From: Synergistaceae bacterium
GTDB lineage: Bacteria; Synergistota; Synergistia; Synergistales; Aminobacteriaceae
Length of the DNA stretch: 64,000 nucleotides
Direction: 5' to 3'
NCBI GenBank assembly: GCA_017450125.1
Contig: JAFSWZ010000019.1
Span: forward strand, 16,133-80,132
Below the pieces are notes generated by a model. The model had not been told where the DNA came from, searched no databases, and worked only from the letters and a program-made list of their open reading frames with translations. Positions 53,277 to 63,754 of this stretch are shown piece after piece. The position numbers and the translations under genes were made by a program. How positions within the stretch are numbered: the stretch's first letter is position 1; each line of letters begins with the position of its first letter.

Positions 53277-55934
53277 ATGGAAGGCTGGGACGAAGCAAAA
53301 CAGGCCTTTATCGAGAAGCTGGAGCGTCAGGAAAAATGCTTCATGGAACTGTTCGAGAGGGACAAGAACGGAATCGTTATAGGTTTCGACGAACGCAGGA
53401 CACTCGAGGCACTGCGGGCAAGAAACAGCGCGGTACTCTCGCGCCTGAAGAGCCGTGAATTTGCTGTGGCTGTCGTAGGTCTCGAGAAGGCGGGGAAAAG
53501 CACTCTGGGCAATGCGTTAATCAACTCCGAGATTCTGCCTGAGTACACGGAACGCTGTACGTACACGACTACGGAGCTCCGTGCGGGCGACAAGAATGAA
53601 GCGGAGGTTACGTTCTACAGCGAGGCGGAGTTCACCGCGATATTCCGTGAGATGCTGCAGTCTGTGGGTTACGACGGCTCTGCGGACTTCAGGACTCTTG
53701 CGCCGGAAACTTTCGCGCATTACTGGGAAGCAGTAGGCGAGGACAGCTCGAAGCGCGACCTCTACGAACGCCACAACGGCAAGACCGACGAGGACATACT
53801 TACGATTCTGCGCGGGAGCAAGACCATCGCGGAACTTCTTGGCCAGCCCGTGAGAAAGTTCATGTACGACAGCGGGCAGGGAAGCTCGGAGTTCCAGCTG
53901 TACATCACGGGAATAAGCGGCTACGACGACAAAGGCGCGGCAGTCCGAACCGCACACCCTTACGCAGTGAAGAACGTTGTGATTCGTTCGACGGAGCTCG
54001 GCGACATGAGAAACATTGTACTGTACGACGTTCCGGGCTTCGACTCCACTACTGAGCTCCACAAGAAGCAGACAGAGCAGATGCTTAAAGAGGCTGACGC
54101 AATAATACTCGTTACGAACGTAGGAGACCGCCCGAACATCAACAGCCCGCAGTTAGACATGCTCCGCAAGGTCAGGGATCAGGACGGCGTTAAGCTGAGG
54201 GATAAGACGTTCATCTTCGGGAACAAAATCGACATGGCCGGCAACGAAGCCAGAGCCCGCGACAATGACTCAGCCCTCAGGAGCGAGGCTGAACGCTATC
54301 AGGTTGCACAGGCAGTACGCGTAATCTCCGGCAGTGCAAAAGCATACCTTGAAGGGTTAGGGCTTCTGTCTCCCGATGAAATCAGGAGAGGCAAAATCAA
54401 CGCCAAAGCCCGCCTCGATGAATGGGGGATGCCCGACGGAGTAACGGAGCTCCACCGACAGCTTCAGGACTACTACAACAACGACAGGTTCGAGGTTCTT
54501 CGGAGGCGCGCCGAAACCACGATAACCGCAACAGTAGAGTTTCTGCGCACGCTGCTGGCCAAGTACAGCCCCGAAGTCCTCGACAGGCTGGAGACCGGCG
54601 GAAAGTACATGCTTCAGCTGAGGGGCAAGGCAGACACGTTCGCACGTGCGGCGATGGAGATAAGCAGCCGCTATAGTTCGCAGATAATCTCAACGCGGCC
54701 GTTCAGCACACAACTGGCGGAGAGCATCGAGAGGATTTACCCGCTAACGGAGGAGTTCCGGGTTCTCATCGACGAGGTGATACACCAGAGCAACGCGACG
54801 ACCACCGGAATAATGCAGCTTTCGGCGATAAATGCGGGCATTCGCGGGCGCGTGCACATAATGTTCATGGAAAACCTCGTGCGTGAGGCGGCAAACATTG
54901 TCGAGAACAAGCAGGCAGGCATTCGTGCGGAACTGGTCAGCAAGTTCCTTGAGATAATGGGTATGCGTGAAGGCTCGGAGTACGAGGCGGAGCTGGTGAA
55001 GAGCGTCAATGCACTCTTTGACGAATACCTCATCAAGGACGGCGAGGAGTGCCGCTTCAACACACTGATAGAACGCTTTGCGTCGGGGCTTGTGGAGACG
55101 CTGATACTGATGCCATTCGCTGAGTTCGAGAGGCTGGAGACGGTGAAGAAGACGCTTCCCGAATTATTCTCGCTGGCGGTGTATTACTCGATGCCGGAGA
55201 TTGACGGGAGCTTTGAGGTCAGGGACTCGCAGGAGGACAGGCGGAAGTTCTTTGCGAAGATTCTTGCTCACGAGGGCGGCAACACTCAGAGCAGCGTGAA
55301 GCCATCAGCAGTCTTTGCGGCAAAAGGCGTGCTGATAGACTGGTTCGACAGACACGCGAAAGTTACGGGGCTGAGCGTCAACGAACTTCCCATCGATGAA
55401 TGGGCGGTGCTTTTCGCGGAGAAGGGTGAGAAGCTGGAGACTATGCCCGATGACCTAGCGAAGCAGCTTAAGACGCTTGACCTCTCGTCGTTGAACAAAA
55501 CAGAGAAGGTCTCACGCATTGACGGGGCGATTCGTAGCTTCTTGGGCGGAACGCCGGAGAACGCACAGCCTCTCGACCGGCTGCTTGATTCGCTTCACGC
55601 GAAAGCCTCAGCCATGAAAGCACGCAACACTGACGACATGCTGAAGATTCTCGACGAGGACATCATGATACTACGGGACTTGACGACAAAATCTGTAATC
55701 CGTGCGATAGGGCTGGAGCTTGCGTTCACGTCAATCATCGTGAAGAACATCAACTTTATCCGTCGCGGAATAACTGACGCAGAGGGCAGCAAGAACTTCG
55801 ACGAGTGGATTAACCTCAATGTGAGGAAGGTACTTGACAGCGAGTTTGCGGCGATTGACCGCTACAACATGGACAGCCAGACGCGGAAGAGCATAATTTC
55901 TGCGATACAGCAGGTGCTCGGAAGCATGGAGTAA
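53277..55934 (+). CDS. Dynamin-like GTPase
   Basis: An 885-residue large GTPase. G1 GLEKAGKST (about residues 68-76), G2 region CTYTTTEL, G3 DVPG (D251) and G4 NKID (N316). After the G domain (to about residue 400) the rest is helical with heptad-like stretches, consistent with a dynamin stalk; no transmembrane segment is evident. Bacterial dynamin-like proteins remodel membranes, and many occur as gene pairs, but here only one is present. It is followed 12 bases later by galM, with GGAGG at both starts. The function is unknown; membrane repair, cell division or phage defence are possibilities. Confidence 0.85.
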   Translation: MEGWDEAKQAFIEKLERQEKCFMELFERDKNGIVIGFDERRTLEALRARNSAVLSRLKSREFAVAVVGLEKAGKSTLGNALINSEILPEYTERCTYTTTELRAGDKNEAEVTFYSEAEFTAIFREMLQSVGYDGSADFRTLAPETFAHYWEAVGEDSSKRDLYERHNGKTDEDILTILRGSKTIAELLGQPVRKFMYDSGQGSSEFQLYITGISGYDDKGAAVRTAHPYAVKNVVIRSTELGDMRNIVLYDVPGFDSTTELHKKQTEQMLKEADAIILVTNVGDRPNINSPQLDMLRKVRDQDGVKLRDKTFIFGNKIDMAGNEARARDNDSALRSEAERYQVAQAVRVISGSAKAYLEGLGLLSPDEIRRGKINAKARLDEWGMPDGVTELHRQLQDYYNNDRFEVLRRRAETTITATVEFLRTLLAKYSPEVLDRLETGGKYMLQLRGKADTFARAAMEISSRYSSQIISTRPFSTQLAESIERIYPLTEEFRVLIDEVIHQSNATTTGIMQLSAINAGIRGRVHIMFMENLVREAANIVENKQAGIRAELVSKFLEIMGMREGSEYEAELVKSVNALFDEYLIKDGEECRFNTLIERFASGLVETLILMPFAEFERLETVKKTLPELFSLAVYYSMPEIDGSFEVRDSQEDRRKFFAKILAHEGGNTQSSVKPSAVFAAKGVLIDWFDRHAKVTGLSVNELPIDEWAVLFAEKGEKLETMPDDLAKQLKTLDLSSLNKTEKVSRIDGAIRSFLGGTPENAQPLDRLLDSLHAKASAMKARNTDDMLKILDEDIMILRDLTTKSVIRAIGLELAFTSIIVKNINFIRRGITDAEGSKNFDEWINLNVRKVLDSEFAAIDRYNMDSQTRKSIISAIQQVLGSME

Positions 55935-55946
55935 GGAGGAACAATT

Positions 55947-56978
55947 ATGACAATAGCAAGAAGTCTCTTCGGCACAACGCCGGAAGGGCAGAAGGTGTAC
56001 CTGTACACTTTCACGGACAGCAAGGGGCAGAGCGTAGTGATGAGCGAGTATGCCTGCGCGATCGTCTCAATCAACGTTCTCGACAAATCGGGAAAGCTCC
56101 GCGACGTAGCACTCGGTTATGACACGCTCGAGGAGTACTTGGCCGACACGCGGTGTTTCGGTGCAACAGTAGGACGTTACGCGAACCGCATCGCCAACGG
56201 CCTCTTCACCATCAACGGCGTAACCTACCACCTTCCGCGCAACAACGGGAACAACACGCTTCACGGAGGCCCGGACGGCTTCCGCAAGAGGCTTTATTCT
56301 AGCGAAATGTTCGACGACCGCGTAGAGTTCACGCTTCACAGCCCCGACCTCGACGCAGGATTTCCCGGCAATTTTACCCTCAAGGTTACGGTTACGTTCG
56401 AGGACGGAGCGTTGCGGATGAAGTATGATTACGTCTGCGACAAGGACTGCCCCGCCAACATCACCAACCACAACTACTTCAACCTTAACGGGCACGGCAT
56501 GGGAAGCATCTTCAAGCACTGGCTTCACATCAACGCAGAGAAGTACTGCAAGGCAGATGAAGGAATGTTAGCTCTTGCTCCTACTGTGGGTGTTGAGGGC
56601 ACGGCGTTTGACTTCAGAACCTCCAAGACAATAGCAAGCGGAATATTCTCCTACTCGCCGGAACTTATCAGCGCAAGAGGAGGCTACGACCACTGCTTCG
56701 AGCTCAGCGGAGAGAAAGCCGCCGTTGTCTGCGGAGACGTGAGCGGAATAGTGCTTGAAGTTTTCTCGGACATGCCGGCGGTGCAGTTCTACACGGGAAA
56801 TTCTATCGGGCATTGCAGGGGAAAGGGAGGAGCGTACTACAACGACTATGACGGCTTCGCGCTCGAGTGCCAGCAGTTCCCGAACGCAATAAATGAGCCG
56901 TCCTTCCCCGACTGCGTAGCCAGAGCAGGACAGCCCGTGAGTAAATTCATCGAGTTCAGGTTCAGCAGCAGAAGCTAG
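55947..56978 (+). CDS. galM: Aldose 1-epimerase (mutarotase)
   Basis: A 343-residue GalM that interconverts alpha and beta anomers of aldoses such as galactose or arabinose. It has [18 protein letters not shown] with the catalytic-region histidine, [12 protein letters not shown] with the proton-donor histidine, and [12 protein letters not shown] with the catalytic glutamate near the end. It converges on the arabinose operon: its stop codon overlaps the araD stop by four bases. A role in supplying the right anomer to arabinose isomerase is likely but inferred. Confidence 0.93.
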   Translation: MTIARSLFGTTPEGQKVYLYTFTDSKGQSVVMSEYACAIVSINVLDKSGKLRDVALGYDTLEEYLADTRCFGATVGRYANRIANGLFTINGVTYHLPRNNGNNTLHGGPDGFRKRLYSSEMFDDRVEFTLHSPDLDAGFPGNFTLKVTVTFEDGALRMKYDYVCDKDCPANITNHNYFNLNGHGMGSIFKHWLHINAEKYCKADEGMLALAPTVGVEGTAFDFRTSKTIASGIFSYSPELISARGGYDHCFELSGEKAAVVCGDVSGIVLEVFSDMPAVQFYTGNSIGHCRGKGGAYYNDYDGFALECQQFPNAINEPSFPDCVARAGQPVSKFIEFRFSSRS

Positions 56979-57673
56979 CGTGCCTGACCGTAATACGCAT
57001 TCGGCCCGTGCTTGCGCAGGTAGTGTTTGTCCTGTACGTACTGCGGAGCTTCAGAGGCTTGCGGGTTGATGGTGATGGTGTACATTGCCATCTTCGCAAC
57101 CTCCTCCAGAACTACAGCGTGATACACTGCCTGCGCCGCCGTCTTCCCCCACGTGAACGGCCCGTGCGAACGGCAGATTACGCCCGGCACAGCTTTGGGG
57201 TCAAGGCCTCTCCGTGAGAACTCCTCCGCAATAACCTTCCCGGTGTTCAGCTCGTAATCCTCTTCGACTTCCTCAGCAGTGAGATTCCGCGAGCACGGAA
57301 CGCACCCGTAGAAGTAATCCGCGTGTGTCGTCCCGTAGCAGGGTATATCTTTCCCTGCCTGTGCCCAAGCTACAGCGTGAGGACTGTGCGTGTGTACGAT
57401 GCCCCCGATTCCCGGAAAAGTCTTGTACAGCTCAACGTGAGTCTTCGTGTCGGAGCTGGGGTTCATCGTGCCTTCAACAACGTTATTATTCAGGTCAACG
57501 ATTACGAGGTCAGAAGGCTTCAGCTCGTCGTACTCCACACCCGACGGTTTGATGACAACTAACCCGCGCTCCCTGTCTATTCCGCTGACGTTGCCCCACG
57601 TGTACACAACGAGCCCCCTTGCAGGAAGTTCCATGTTTGCGCGGTAAACTTCTTCACGTAATTGTTCCAGCAT
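56975..57673 (-). CDS. araD: L-ribulose-5-phosphate 4-epimerase
   Basis: A 232-residue class II aldolase-family epimerase converting L-ribulose-5-P to D-xylulose-5-P. Zinc ligands are in [11 protein letters not shown] (HTHS..A) and the later SHGPFTWG histidine; [13 protein letters not shown] is the substrate-binding block and TTHADYF is conserved in AraD. It is the last gene of the operon, one base after the araA stop. Length is normal. Confidence 0.95.
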   Translation of the reverse strand: MLEQLREEVYRANMELPARGLVVYTWGNVSGIDRERGLVVIKPSGVEYDELKPSDLVIVDLNNNVVEGTMNPSSDTKTHVELYKTFPGIGGIVHTHSPHAVAWAQAGKDIPCYGTTHADYFYGCVPCSRNLTAEEVEEDYELNTGKVIAEEFSRRGLDPKAVPGVICRSHGPFTWGKTAAQAVYHAVVLEEVAKMAMYTITINPQASEAPQYVQDKHYLRKHGPNAYYGQAR

Positions 57674-57674
57674 G

Positions 57675-59150
57675 TTACTTCAGCTTCCACGCCAAGTCGG
57701 CCAAGAACAAATCACGCTCGAGGCTCTCTGTCGTCGTGTCCTTGCTGATGTGAACAAACTCGATGTCCATTATGCGCGCCCAGTCCTTCATCTGTTCCGC
57801 GTCAACATCGTAGCTCAGCACCGTGTGATGTGCTCCGCCCGCAAGTATCCAGCACTCAAGGCCGGTCTTTAGGTCAGGCATTGCCCGCCACATTACGCGC
57901 GCAACAGGCAAATTCGGCATCGGCATTATGGGCTTAACGCACTCGATGTCCTGACAGATGAGACGGAGACGGCCGCCCATGTCGACGAGAGAAATCACTA
58001 CGGCTTTCCCTGCGTGTCCCTCGAACACTAAACGTGCGGGGTCTTCCTTGCCGCCGATTCCGAGAGGGTGAACCTCAATTCTCGGCTTCCCTTCTGCGAC
58101 ACTCGGGCAGACTTCCAGCATGTGAGCACCCAAGCTGTATTCTTGGCCGGGCACAAGGTGATACGTGTAGTCCTCCATGAACGCAGAGCCGCCCTTCTGT
58201 CCTTCCGTCATGAATTTCACGATAGCGGTCATTGCCCCGACCTTCCAGTCGCCTTCTGCTCCGTAGCCGTAACCCGTCGCAAGCATGTGCTGTGTCGCGA
58301 GGCCGGGAAGCTGTCTCATCCCGTAAAGATCCTGGAACGTGTTGCTGAATGCCCGGCAGCCTTCGCGGTCAAGCATCTTCCTCATGGCTACTTCCTCGCG
58401 TGCCTGATAACGTACTGCGTCAAGATTATCCGTCGCAATGTCGTAGAGCGATTCATACTCGCGCATCATCGCGGCTTCCTCGTCGGGTGTTACAGCAGCA
58501 ATCTCGTCCGCAAGTTCTCCGACCGGCCAGGTGTTGACCTGCCAGCCCAGTTTTGCCTGAACCTCTACCTTGTCGCCTTCAGTTACCGCAACTTCACGCA
58601 TGTTGTCGCCGAAACGCATAACCTTCAGCGAGCGTGAGAACATTGCACCAGCCGCAGAACGCATCCACTTTCCGAGCCGTTCCTGAACGTCAGCGTCCTG
58701 CCAGTAGCCCGCAATTACCTTTCTGGGTGCACGAAGGCGCGCGCCTATGAAGCCGTGTTCCCTGTCGCCGTGAGCCGCCTGATTCAGGTTCATGAAGTCC
58801 ATATCGATTTCTTCATTCGGAATCTCGCGGTTGTACTGCGTCGCGAAATGGCACCATGCCTTCTGGAGGTTCACGAGGCCGTTAATCCACATCTTTGACG
58901 GGCTGAAGGTGTGGCACCACGTGATTATTCCCGCGCAGTGCTCGTCGTGGTTCGCGTCGCGTATTACGTCGGTGATCTCCTTGTTTGTCTTGGCCGTAAC
59001 CTTGTAGACAACACGGCAGGGAAGTTTTCCTGAGGCGTTGAGTGCGTCGGCCATCTCCTGCGCTCTCTGTGCTACGGTCTCGAGAACTTCCGGGCCGTAA
59101 AGGTACTGGCTTCCTACTACAAACCAGAACTCATAATCTTTCAGATTCAC
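57675..59150 (-). CDS. araA: L-arabinose isomerase
   Basis: A 491-residue AraA, converting L-arabinose to L-ribulose. N-terminus [17 protein letters not shown] is diagnostic. Metal and catalytic residues appear in [22 protein letters not shown] (E and H) and the C-terminal GGAHHTVLS. Its start overlaps the stop of tal by one base, and araD follows at once. Cytoplasmic, Mn2+-dependent. Confidence 0.97.
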   Translation of the reverse strand: MNLKDYEFWFVVGSQYLYGPEVLETVAQRAQEMADALNASGKLPCRVVYKVTAKTNKEITDVIRDANHDEHCAGIITWCHTFSPSKMWINGLVNLQKAWCHFATQYNREIPNEEIDMDFMNLNQAAHGDREHGFIGARLRAPRKVIAGYWQDADVQERLGKWMRSAAGAMFSRSLKVMRFGDNMREVAVTEGDKVEVQAKLGWQVNTWPVGELADEIAAVTPDEEAAMMREYESLYDIATDNLDAVRYQAREEVAMRKMLDREGCRAFSNTFQDLYGMRQLPGLATQHMLATGYGYGAEGDWKVGAMTAIVKFMTEGQKGGSAFMEDYTYHLVPGQEYSLGAHMLEVCPSVAEGKPRIEVHPLGIGGKEDPARLVFEGHAGKAVVISLVDMGGRLRLICQDIECVKPIMPMPNLPVARVMWRAMPDLKTGLECWILAGGAHHTVLSYDVDAEQMKDWARIMDIEFVHISKDTTTESLERDLFLADLAWKLK

Positions 59151-60169
59151 TATAACTTTGCTCCCTTCTGCTCTATTGCTGACATTAACGACCTGAAAGC
59201 TCCGTTAAAGGCTTCGAGGCCGTCAGCCAAAAGTTTAGCGCAAACATCATCCATGCTGAAGGTCAGTCCTGCGAGGTCTGCTTCTGCCTGTGCGAGTCCC
59301 TGCTCGAGCGTCAGTGCCGCGTGTCCGTGATCCACAAACGCATTAAGTGTTGCAGGAGGTACTGTGTTGACGGTGTCAGGGCCTATGAGTTCCTCGACGT
59401 ACTTAACATCACTGTATGCCTTGTTCTTCGTGCCGGTGCTCGCCCACAACGGACGCTGTACCTGCTCCTGCCCGGCAAAGAGCTTCTTGAAGGCCTGATA
59501 CATCAGCTTGATGCCGTCGACTGCGATTCTTCCCTGAAGTTCTGGAGGAAGCAGCTTGTCCACAGCACCATCAACCCTGCTCACGAACACCGACGCAACA
59601 GATGCTGCTCTGCCTCCGCGCTTCGTGCCCTCGATGTAGGCTCTGGCGACTGCCTCATACTGTGCGCGCGAGAAGATTAATGTTGAGTTCACGTTTACGC
59701 TGGCGGCGATGCATTCAGTGAGTGCCTCGATGCCTTCGGGTGTTGCGGGAATCTTAATCATTACGTTCGGCCTGTTGAGGAGCGCAAAGAGTCTCTTGGC
59801 CTCGCTAATTGTTGTGTCCCTGTCCGACGCAAGCAGAGGGTTGACCTCGAGGCTGACGTAGCCGTCTTTGCCGCCTGTCTTGTCGTAAACGGGGCGGAGA
59901 ATATCTGCTGCCGCACCGACTTCCTGCAGCGTCAAGACCTCGTAGATTTCCGCTGTGGTTTTGCCCTGAGCGTGGAGGGCTGCTATCTCCGCGTCATAGT
60001 CTGTTGTCTTGGCTATGGCGTTCTCGAAGATTGAAGGGTTAGTGGTTACGCCGACGACTCCTTTGTCAATCCAGCCCTGAAGTCCGCCGGAAGCTATGAG
60101 ATCCTTGCTGATGTAGTCGAGCCATATGCTTTGCCCGAGTTTGAACGCTTCATGTATTGATGTCATCAT
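59150..60169 (-). CDS. tal: Transaldolase
   Basis: A 339-residue transaldolase of the longer (Tal/Pgi-type) subfamily: SIWLDYISKDLI, GVVGVTTNPSIFENAI, then the Schiff-base lysine region NVMIKIPATPEGI, and ASVFVSRVDGAVD, RPLWASTGTKN. It exchanges three-carbon units between sedoheptulose-7-P and glyceraldehyde-3-P. It lies between the kinase and araA in a single operon, overlapping araA by one base. Confidence 0.93.
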   Translation of the reverse strand: MMTSIHEAFKLGQSIWLDYISKDLIASGGLQGWIDKGVVGVTTNPSIFENAIAKTTDYDAEIAALHAQGKTTAEIYEVLTLQEVGAAADILRPVYDKTGGKDGYVSLEVNPLLASDRDTTISEAKRLFALLNRPNVMIKIPATPEGIEALTECIAASVNVNSTLIFSRAQYEAVARAYIEGTKRGGRAASVASVFVSRVDGAVDKLLPPELQGRIAVDGIKLMYQAFKKLFAGQEQVQRPLWASTGTKNKAYSDVKYVEELIGPDTVNTVPPATLNAFVDHGHAALTLEQGLAQAEADLAGLTFSMDDVCAKLLADGLEAFNGAFRSLMSAIEQKGAKL

Positions 60170-60172
60170 TAA

Positions 60173-61765
60173 TCACCAGTCCATTGACGAAATCGCGGCC
60201 TTCTCTGCCTCAAGACCTGCCTTGTACCTCTGCGTGAACACCTCGAACCCCTCAACCTCCGCAGGATCAGGAGCTACTACGTTCCCCGTGAGTTCCTTGA
60301 AGACGCGCTTGTCAAGGTAATCCTCGAGCTTGCCGTCCTTCTTTCCGTCCGCCATGTACGCCGCAAGCAGAGCAATTCCCCACGCTCCGCCCTCTGACGC
60401 TGTCGACATTACGGAAACAGGAGCATTCACCGCCGCCGCAAGAACCTTCTGCATCACCAGAGGAGTCTTGAACAGTCCGCCGTGCCCCATCATTCTGTCG
60501 AGCTTCACGCCCTCGTCCTTCAGGAGAATATCCATCCCCAGCTTCACAGCACCTAACGACGTGTAGAGGTTGACCTTCATGAAGTTAGCAAGGTTGAACT
60601 TGCTGTTAGGCGTGCGCATGAACAACGGCCTTCCTTCGTTGATGAAGGTGATGTTCTCTCCGCTGTAGTACCCGTAGGCCATAAGCCCTCCGCAGTCCGC
60701 ATCGCCGGTCATTGAGTGCGTGTAGAGCTTGCCGAAAAGTTCGCCCATATTCGCTTCAACGCCCATTAACTTGCAGAACTCCCCGAACAGCGACACCCAA
60801 GCGTTGAGGTCGCTCGTTCCGTTGTTTGCGTGGGACATTGCGCAGGGGAAGCCCGACGGTGTCGTAACCATGTCGATTTCACGGTGAAGTGCCTTAAGCT
60901 GGCGTTCGAGGACAATCATCGCGAACGTTGACGTTCCAGCTGAAAGGTTGCCGGTTCTCGGAGCTACGGAGTTCGTCGCGGTCATTCCCGTACCTGCGTC
61001 GCCTTCGGGGGGGCACATCGGGATTCCGGCCTTCAGCATCCCGGTCTCGTCGAGGAGTGCCGCACCTTCCGCCGTGAGGCTTCCTGCGTCATCACCCGCA
61101 ACTAAGACCTTCGGGAAAACGTCCCGCAGTCCGTAAGAGAGCCCGGCCTTCTTCAGGAGAGCGTCGAACTTCTGCACCATTCCTTCATCATAATCCAGCG
61201 CGTCAGAATCTATCGGGAACATTCCCGCCGCATCTCCGACACCGATAACCTTTTTGCCGGTCAGCTTGTAGTGCATGTATGCCGCCAGCGTGAACACGCC
61301 CGCAACGTTCTTCACGTGAGCTTCTCCGTCAAGAAGCCTCTGGTACAGGTGCGCGACGCTCCATCTCAGCGGAATGTTGAACTGGAACAGCTCTGTAAGT
61401 TCATCGGCGGCCTGCGTTGTGTTGGTGTTGCGCCACGTCTGGAACGGTGCAAGCTGCTTGTCCTGCGCGTCAAGAGCAATGTAGCCGTGCATCATCGCGC
61501 TGATTCCGATTGCCCCGAAAGTCGCAGGTGTTACGCCGTACTTTGCCGCTACATCCTTCCTCAGCGACGCGTAGCACGACCTCAGACCCGCATCAACATC
61601 GGCCAAGTCATACGTCCACACGCCATTCACTAACTTGTTCTCCCACTCGTGAGAGCCGGAAGCCAGTACGTGCCCGTCATAATCCACAAGCACAGCCTTG
61701 ATTCTCGTTGAGCCGAACTCTATTCCGAGCGCGGTTTTGCCAGAAGTAATTATTTCTGCAGACAT
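60173..61765 (-). CDS. FGGY-family pentulose kinase (probable ribulokinase)
   Basis: A 530-residue kinase. N-terminus ALGIEFGSTRIKAVLVD is the first phosphate loop; GISAMMHGYIALD and TWRNTNT match pentulose kinases; the catalytic aspartate is in PPEGDAGTGM and GNLSAGTSTFAM is the adenosine region. By sequence it is nearer XylB-type kinases than the classic AraB, but context (araA, araD, no xylA) points to L-ribulose as substrate. It overlaps tkt by 16 bases and precedes tal by three. Confidence 0.9.
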   Translation of the reverse strand: MSAEIITSGKTALGIEFGSTRIKAVLVDYDGHVLASGSHEWENKLVNGVWTYDLADVDAGLRSCYASLRKDVAAKYGVTPATFGAIGISAMMHGYIALDAQDKQLAPFQTWRNTNTTQAADELTELFQFNIPLRWSVAHLYQRLLDGEAHVKNVAGVFTLAAYMHYKLTGKKVIGVGDAAGMFPIDSDALDYDEGMVQKFDALLKKAGLSYGLRDVFPKVLVAGDDAGSLTAEGAALLDETGMLKAGIPMCPPEGDAGTGMTATNSVAPRTGNLSAGTSTFAMIVLERQLKALHREIDMVTTPSGFPCAMSHANNGTSDLNAWVSLFGEFCKLMGVEANMGELFGKLYTHSMTGDADCGGLMAYGYYSGENITFINEGRPLFMRTPNSKFNLANFMKVNLYTSLGAVKLGMDILLKDEGVKLDRMMGHGGLFKTPLVMQKVLAAAVNAPVSVMSTASEGGAWGIALLAAYMADGKKDGKLEDYLDKRVFKELTGNVVAPDPAEVEGFEVFTQRYKAGLEAEKAAISSMDW

Positions 61766-63654
61766 GCTATAAACTCCTTTGCTATTGCTTCGGGGGAAAG
61801 TCCCATTTCTTCGCGCACCTTGTCTGATGTGGCTGATGCTCCGTAGTGCGTAACTCCGAGCGTCTTTACCTTCGGGAGTGCTATTCCCTGCCTGACTGCC
61901 TCGAGAAGCATTATTGCTCCCATTCCTGTATTGGCGTTGTGGTCTTCGACGGTGAGGATCGGGCCAAGTGCCGCCGCCTCGCGCATTGCCTTCATGTCAG
62001 GTGCAAGAGGTGAAGAGACTGCGTAGACGTTCACGGAGAGATTGTGTGCTTCTGCTGCCTGCAACGCGAGCTGTGCCATGTACCCGAGCGCAAAGATGCT
62101 CCCGTCCTTGCCGTCCCTCAGCTTCACTGCCTCGCCGTAAACAAACTCGTAGCTTCCCGCAAACTCCTTCAGGCCGTCAATCTTGCTCCTTCCGACAGCT
62201 AGGCAAATATCGCCCGGTGTCCTGAGCATCCACCTCGTTGCTCTGTCGGTCTGGTTGGGGTCAGCAGGTACTACCAGCTTCCAGCCGAAAGTGTTGCGCA
62301 GTAACCCTACATAGTCTATGCACTGGTGAGTCTTGCCGTCCTCGCCTACGTCAAGCCCGACGTGAGTCAGTACCGTCTTGTTCCCTGCCATATTGATGTC
62401 GTTAAGCCTCTGCTGGTTATAGACCTCGTCGATGCCGAACACTCCGAACTCTGCCCACAGGGACACTACACCTGCGATGCTCGCAGTCCCTGACATCGTG
62501 GCTACGTTGTGCTCCTGAATGCCGCTCTGTACGTACCAATCCGGGCATTCCTTCCTGAATGCTCCTGTCATTACGGACGGTGCAAGGTCGCAGTCGAAAA
62601 CAAGGATGGGGGTACGGCCTTCCTGCTTGTAGTTCAGACTGCCGACATCAGCAAGTGCCTTTCCGAAAGCCCCGCGATTGTCCATGCACTTCTTGCCCTC
62701 GTAGTCGAACGGAGTCCCGGTATCCATGCTCGGTGCAGGAGGATACGCTACAGTTCTGCCCTTGAAGGTTGAAGGAGTCTTGCGGCGTTCAACTGCCTTA
62801 GCGAGAGTGTCAGGGTCTTCTCCGAGATGCGCGACTATCTTTGCGTAATCGTCATTGCTGACCGGCTTTCCGTGATAGTCGGGTATGCCTTCCATGATGA
62901 GTCCGTCTTTGCCCATTACGGTTTTGCAGAGGAGAACCGTCGGCTTGCCGTGAGTTCCTGCGGCCTTCAGTGCATCGTACAGCGCGGGGAATGAATGACC
63001 GTCAACCTCTACAGCTTCCCAGCCGTCAGCTTCCCATAACGCTTTAAGATTGCAGGGCATGATGTCTTTGCGGTAACCTGAGAGCTGGATGTCGTTCCAG
63101 TCGATGAGCGCAACAAGCCCGGTGAGGCCTTCCTTGACTGCGGTGCGTCTTGCTTCTGCGAGCTGTCCCTTAGTCTGTCCGCCGTCGCCCATCAGAACGT
63201 AAACGTGTCCGCTGTAGCCGACAGCCCTCTGTGCGAGCGCGAACCCTGCACCTGCGCTGAGTCCCTGACCGAGATTGCCCGTGCCCCAGTCGATGCCGGG
63301 AACTTCACGCTCAATGTGTCCCTGAAACGCGCTCCCCAAGTCGCGGAAGTGAGCCATAGCGTCCTCGCGCGGAATGAAGCCCCATTCGGCGAGTGCAGCA
63401 TAGACTCCTGCGCTGGTGTGGCCGTGTGAGACGACGACGTAATCACGTTTGACATCGCTGCAGTTTTCGGGTGTGAGGTTAGCGATGCCGTAGACTGAGA
63501 GGAACATCTCCATGCTCGAGAACGCTCCGCCGGGGTGTCCGCTCTTGGCCGCACTGACCATTGTGAGGGCAGAGACGCGCGCACGTTTAGCCGCCGCTTG
63601 AAGTTCAGAGATGTACTCAGGCGAAAGATTATCTGACGGGAATTTTTTCAGCAA
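61750..63654 (-). CDS. tkt: Transketolase
   Basis: A 634-residue single-chain transketolase. TPP site in the N-terminal domain: VMGDGGQTKGQLAEA with IDWNDIQLSG; histidines in GHPGGAFSS and SHGHTSAG. The pyrimidine domain contains FGIDEVYNQQRLND, with VLTHVGLDVGEDGKTHQ. The start is TTG 63654, eight bases after AGGAGG. It is the first gene of the operon and joins the pentose-5-P pool to glycolysis. The length matches the family. Confidence 0.93.
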   Translation of the reverse strand: MLKKFPSDNLSPEYISELQAAAKRARVSALTMVSAAKSGHPGGAFSSMEMFLSVYGIANLTPENCSDVKRDYVVVSHGHTSAGVYAALAEWGFIPREDAMAHFRDLGSAFQGHIEREVPGIDWGTGNLGQGLSAGAGFALAQRAVGYSGHVYVLMGDGGQTKGQLAEARRTAVKEGLTGLVALIDWNDIQLSGYRKDIMPCNLKALWEADGWEAVEVDGHSFPALYDALKAAGTHGKPTVLLCKTVMGKDGLIMEGIPDYHGKPVSNDDYAKIVAHLGEDPDTLAKAVERRKTPSTFKGRTVAYPPAPSMDTGTPFDYEGKKCMDNRGAFGKALADVGSLNYKQEGRTPILVFDCDLAPSVMTGAFRKECPDWYVQSGIQEHNVATMSGTASIAGVVSLWAEFGVFGIDEVYNQQRLNDINMAGNKTVLTHVGLDVGEDGKTHQCIDYVGLLRNTFGWKLVVPADPNQTDRATRWMLRTPGDICLAVGRSKIDGLKEFAGSYEFVYGEAVKLRDGKDGSIFALGYMAQLALQAAEAHNLSVNVYAVSSPLAPDMKAMREAAALGPILTVEDHNANTGMGAIMLLEAVRQGIALPKVKTLGVTHYGASATSDKVREEMGLSPEAIAKEFIACLQK

Positions 63655-63684
63655 ATTAACCGCCTCCTATAATATGTGAATGAA

Positions 63685-63712
63685 TTGTGTTGTGTGGTAT
63701 ATAGAATATTAT
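63685..63712 (+). promoter_or_regulatory. Candidate promoter of the EcoRI-type methylase gene
   Basis: TTGTGT (63685-63690), 16 bases, TATTAT (63707-63712), about 42 bases before the ATG. The same bases read on the minus strand give a TATAAT (63713-63708) that could serve the tkt operon. Confidence 0.4.
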
Positions 63713-63754
63713 AAGGCTGTATGATTCTTACAATCAAGGAGGAATGTATCTATT

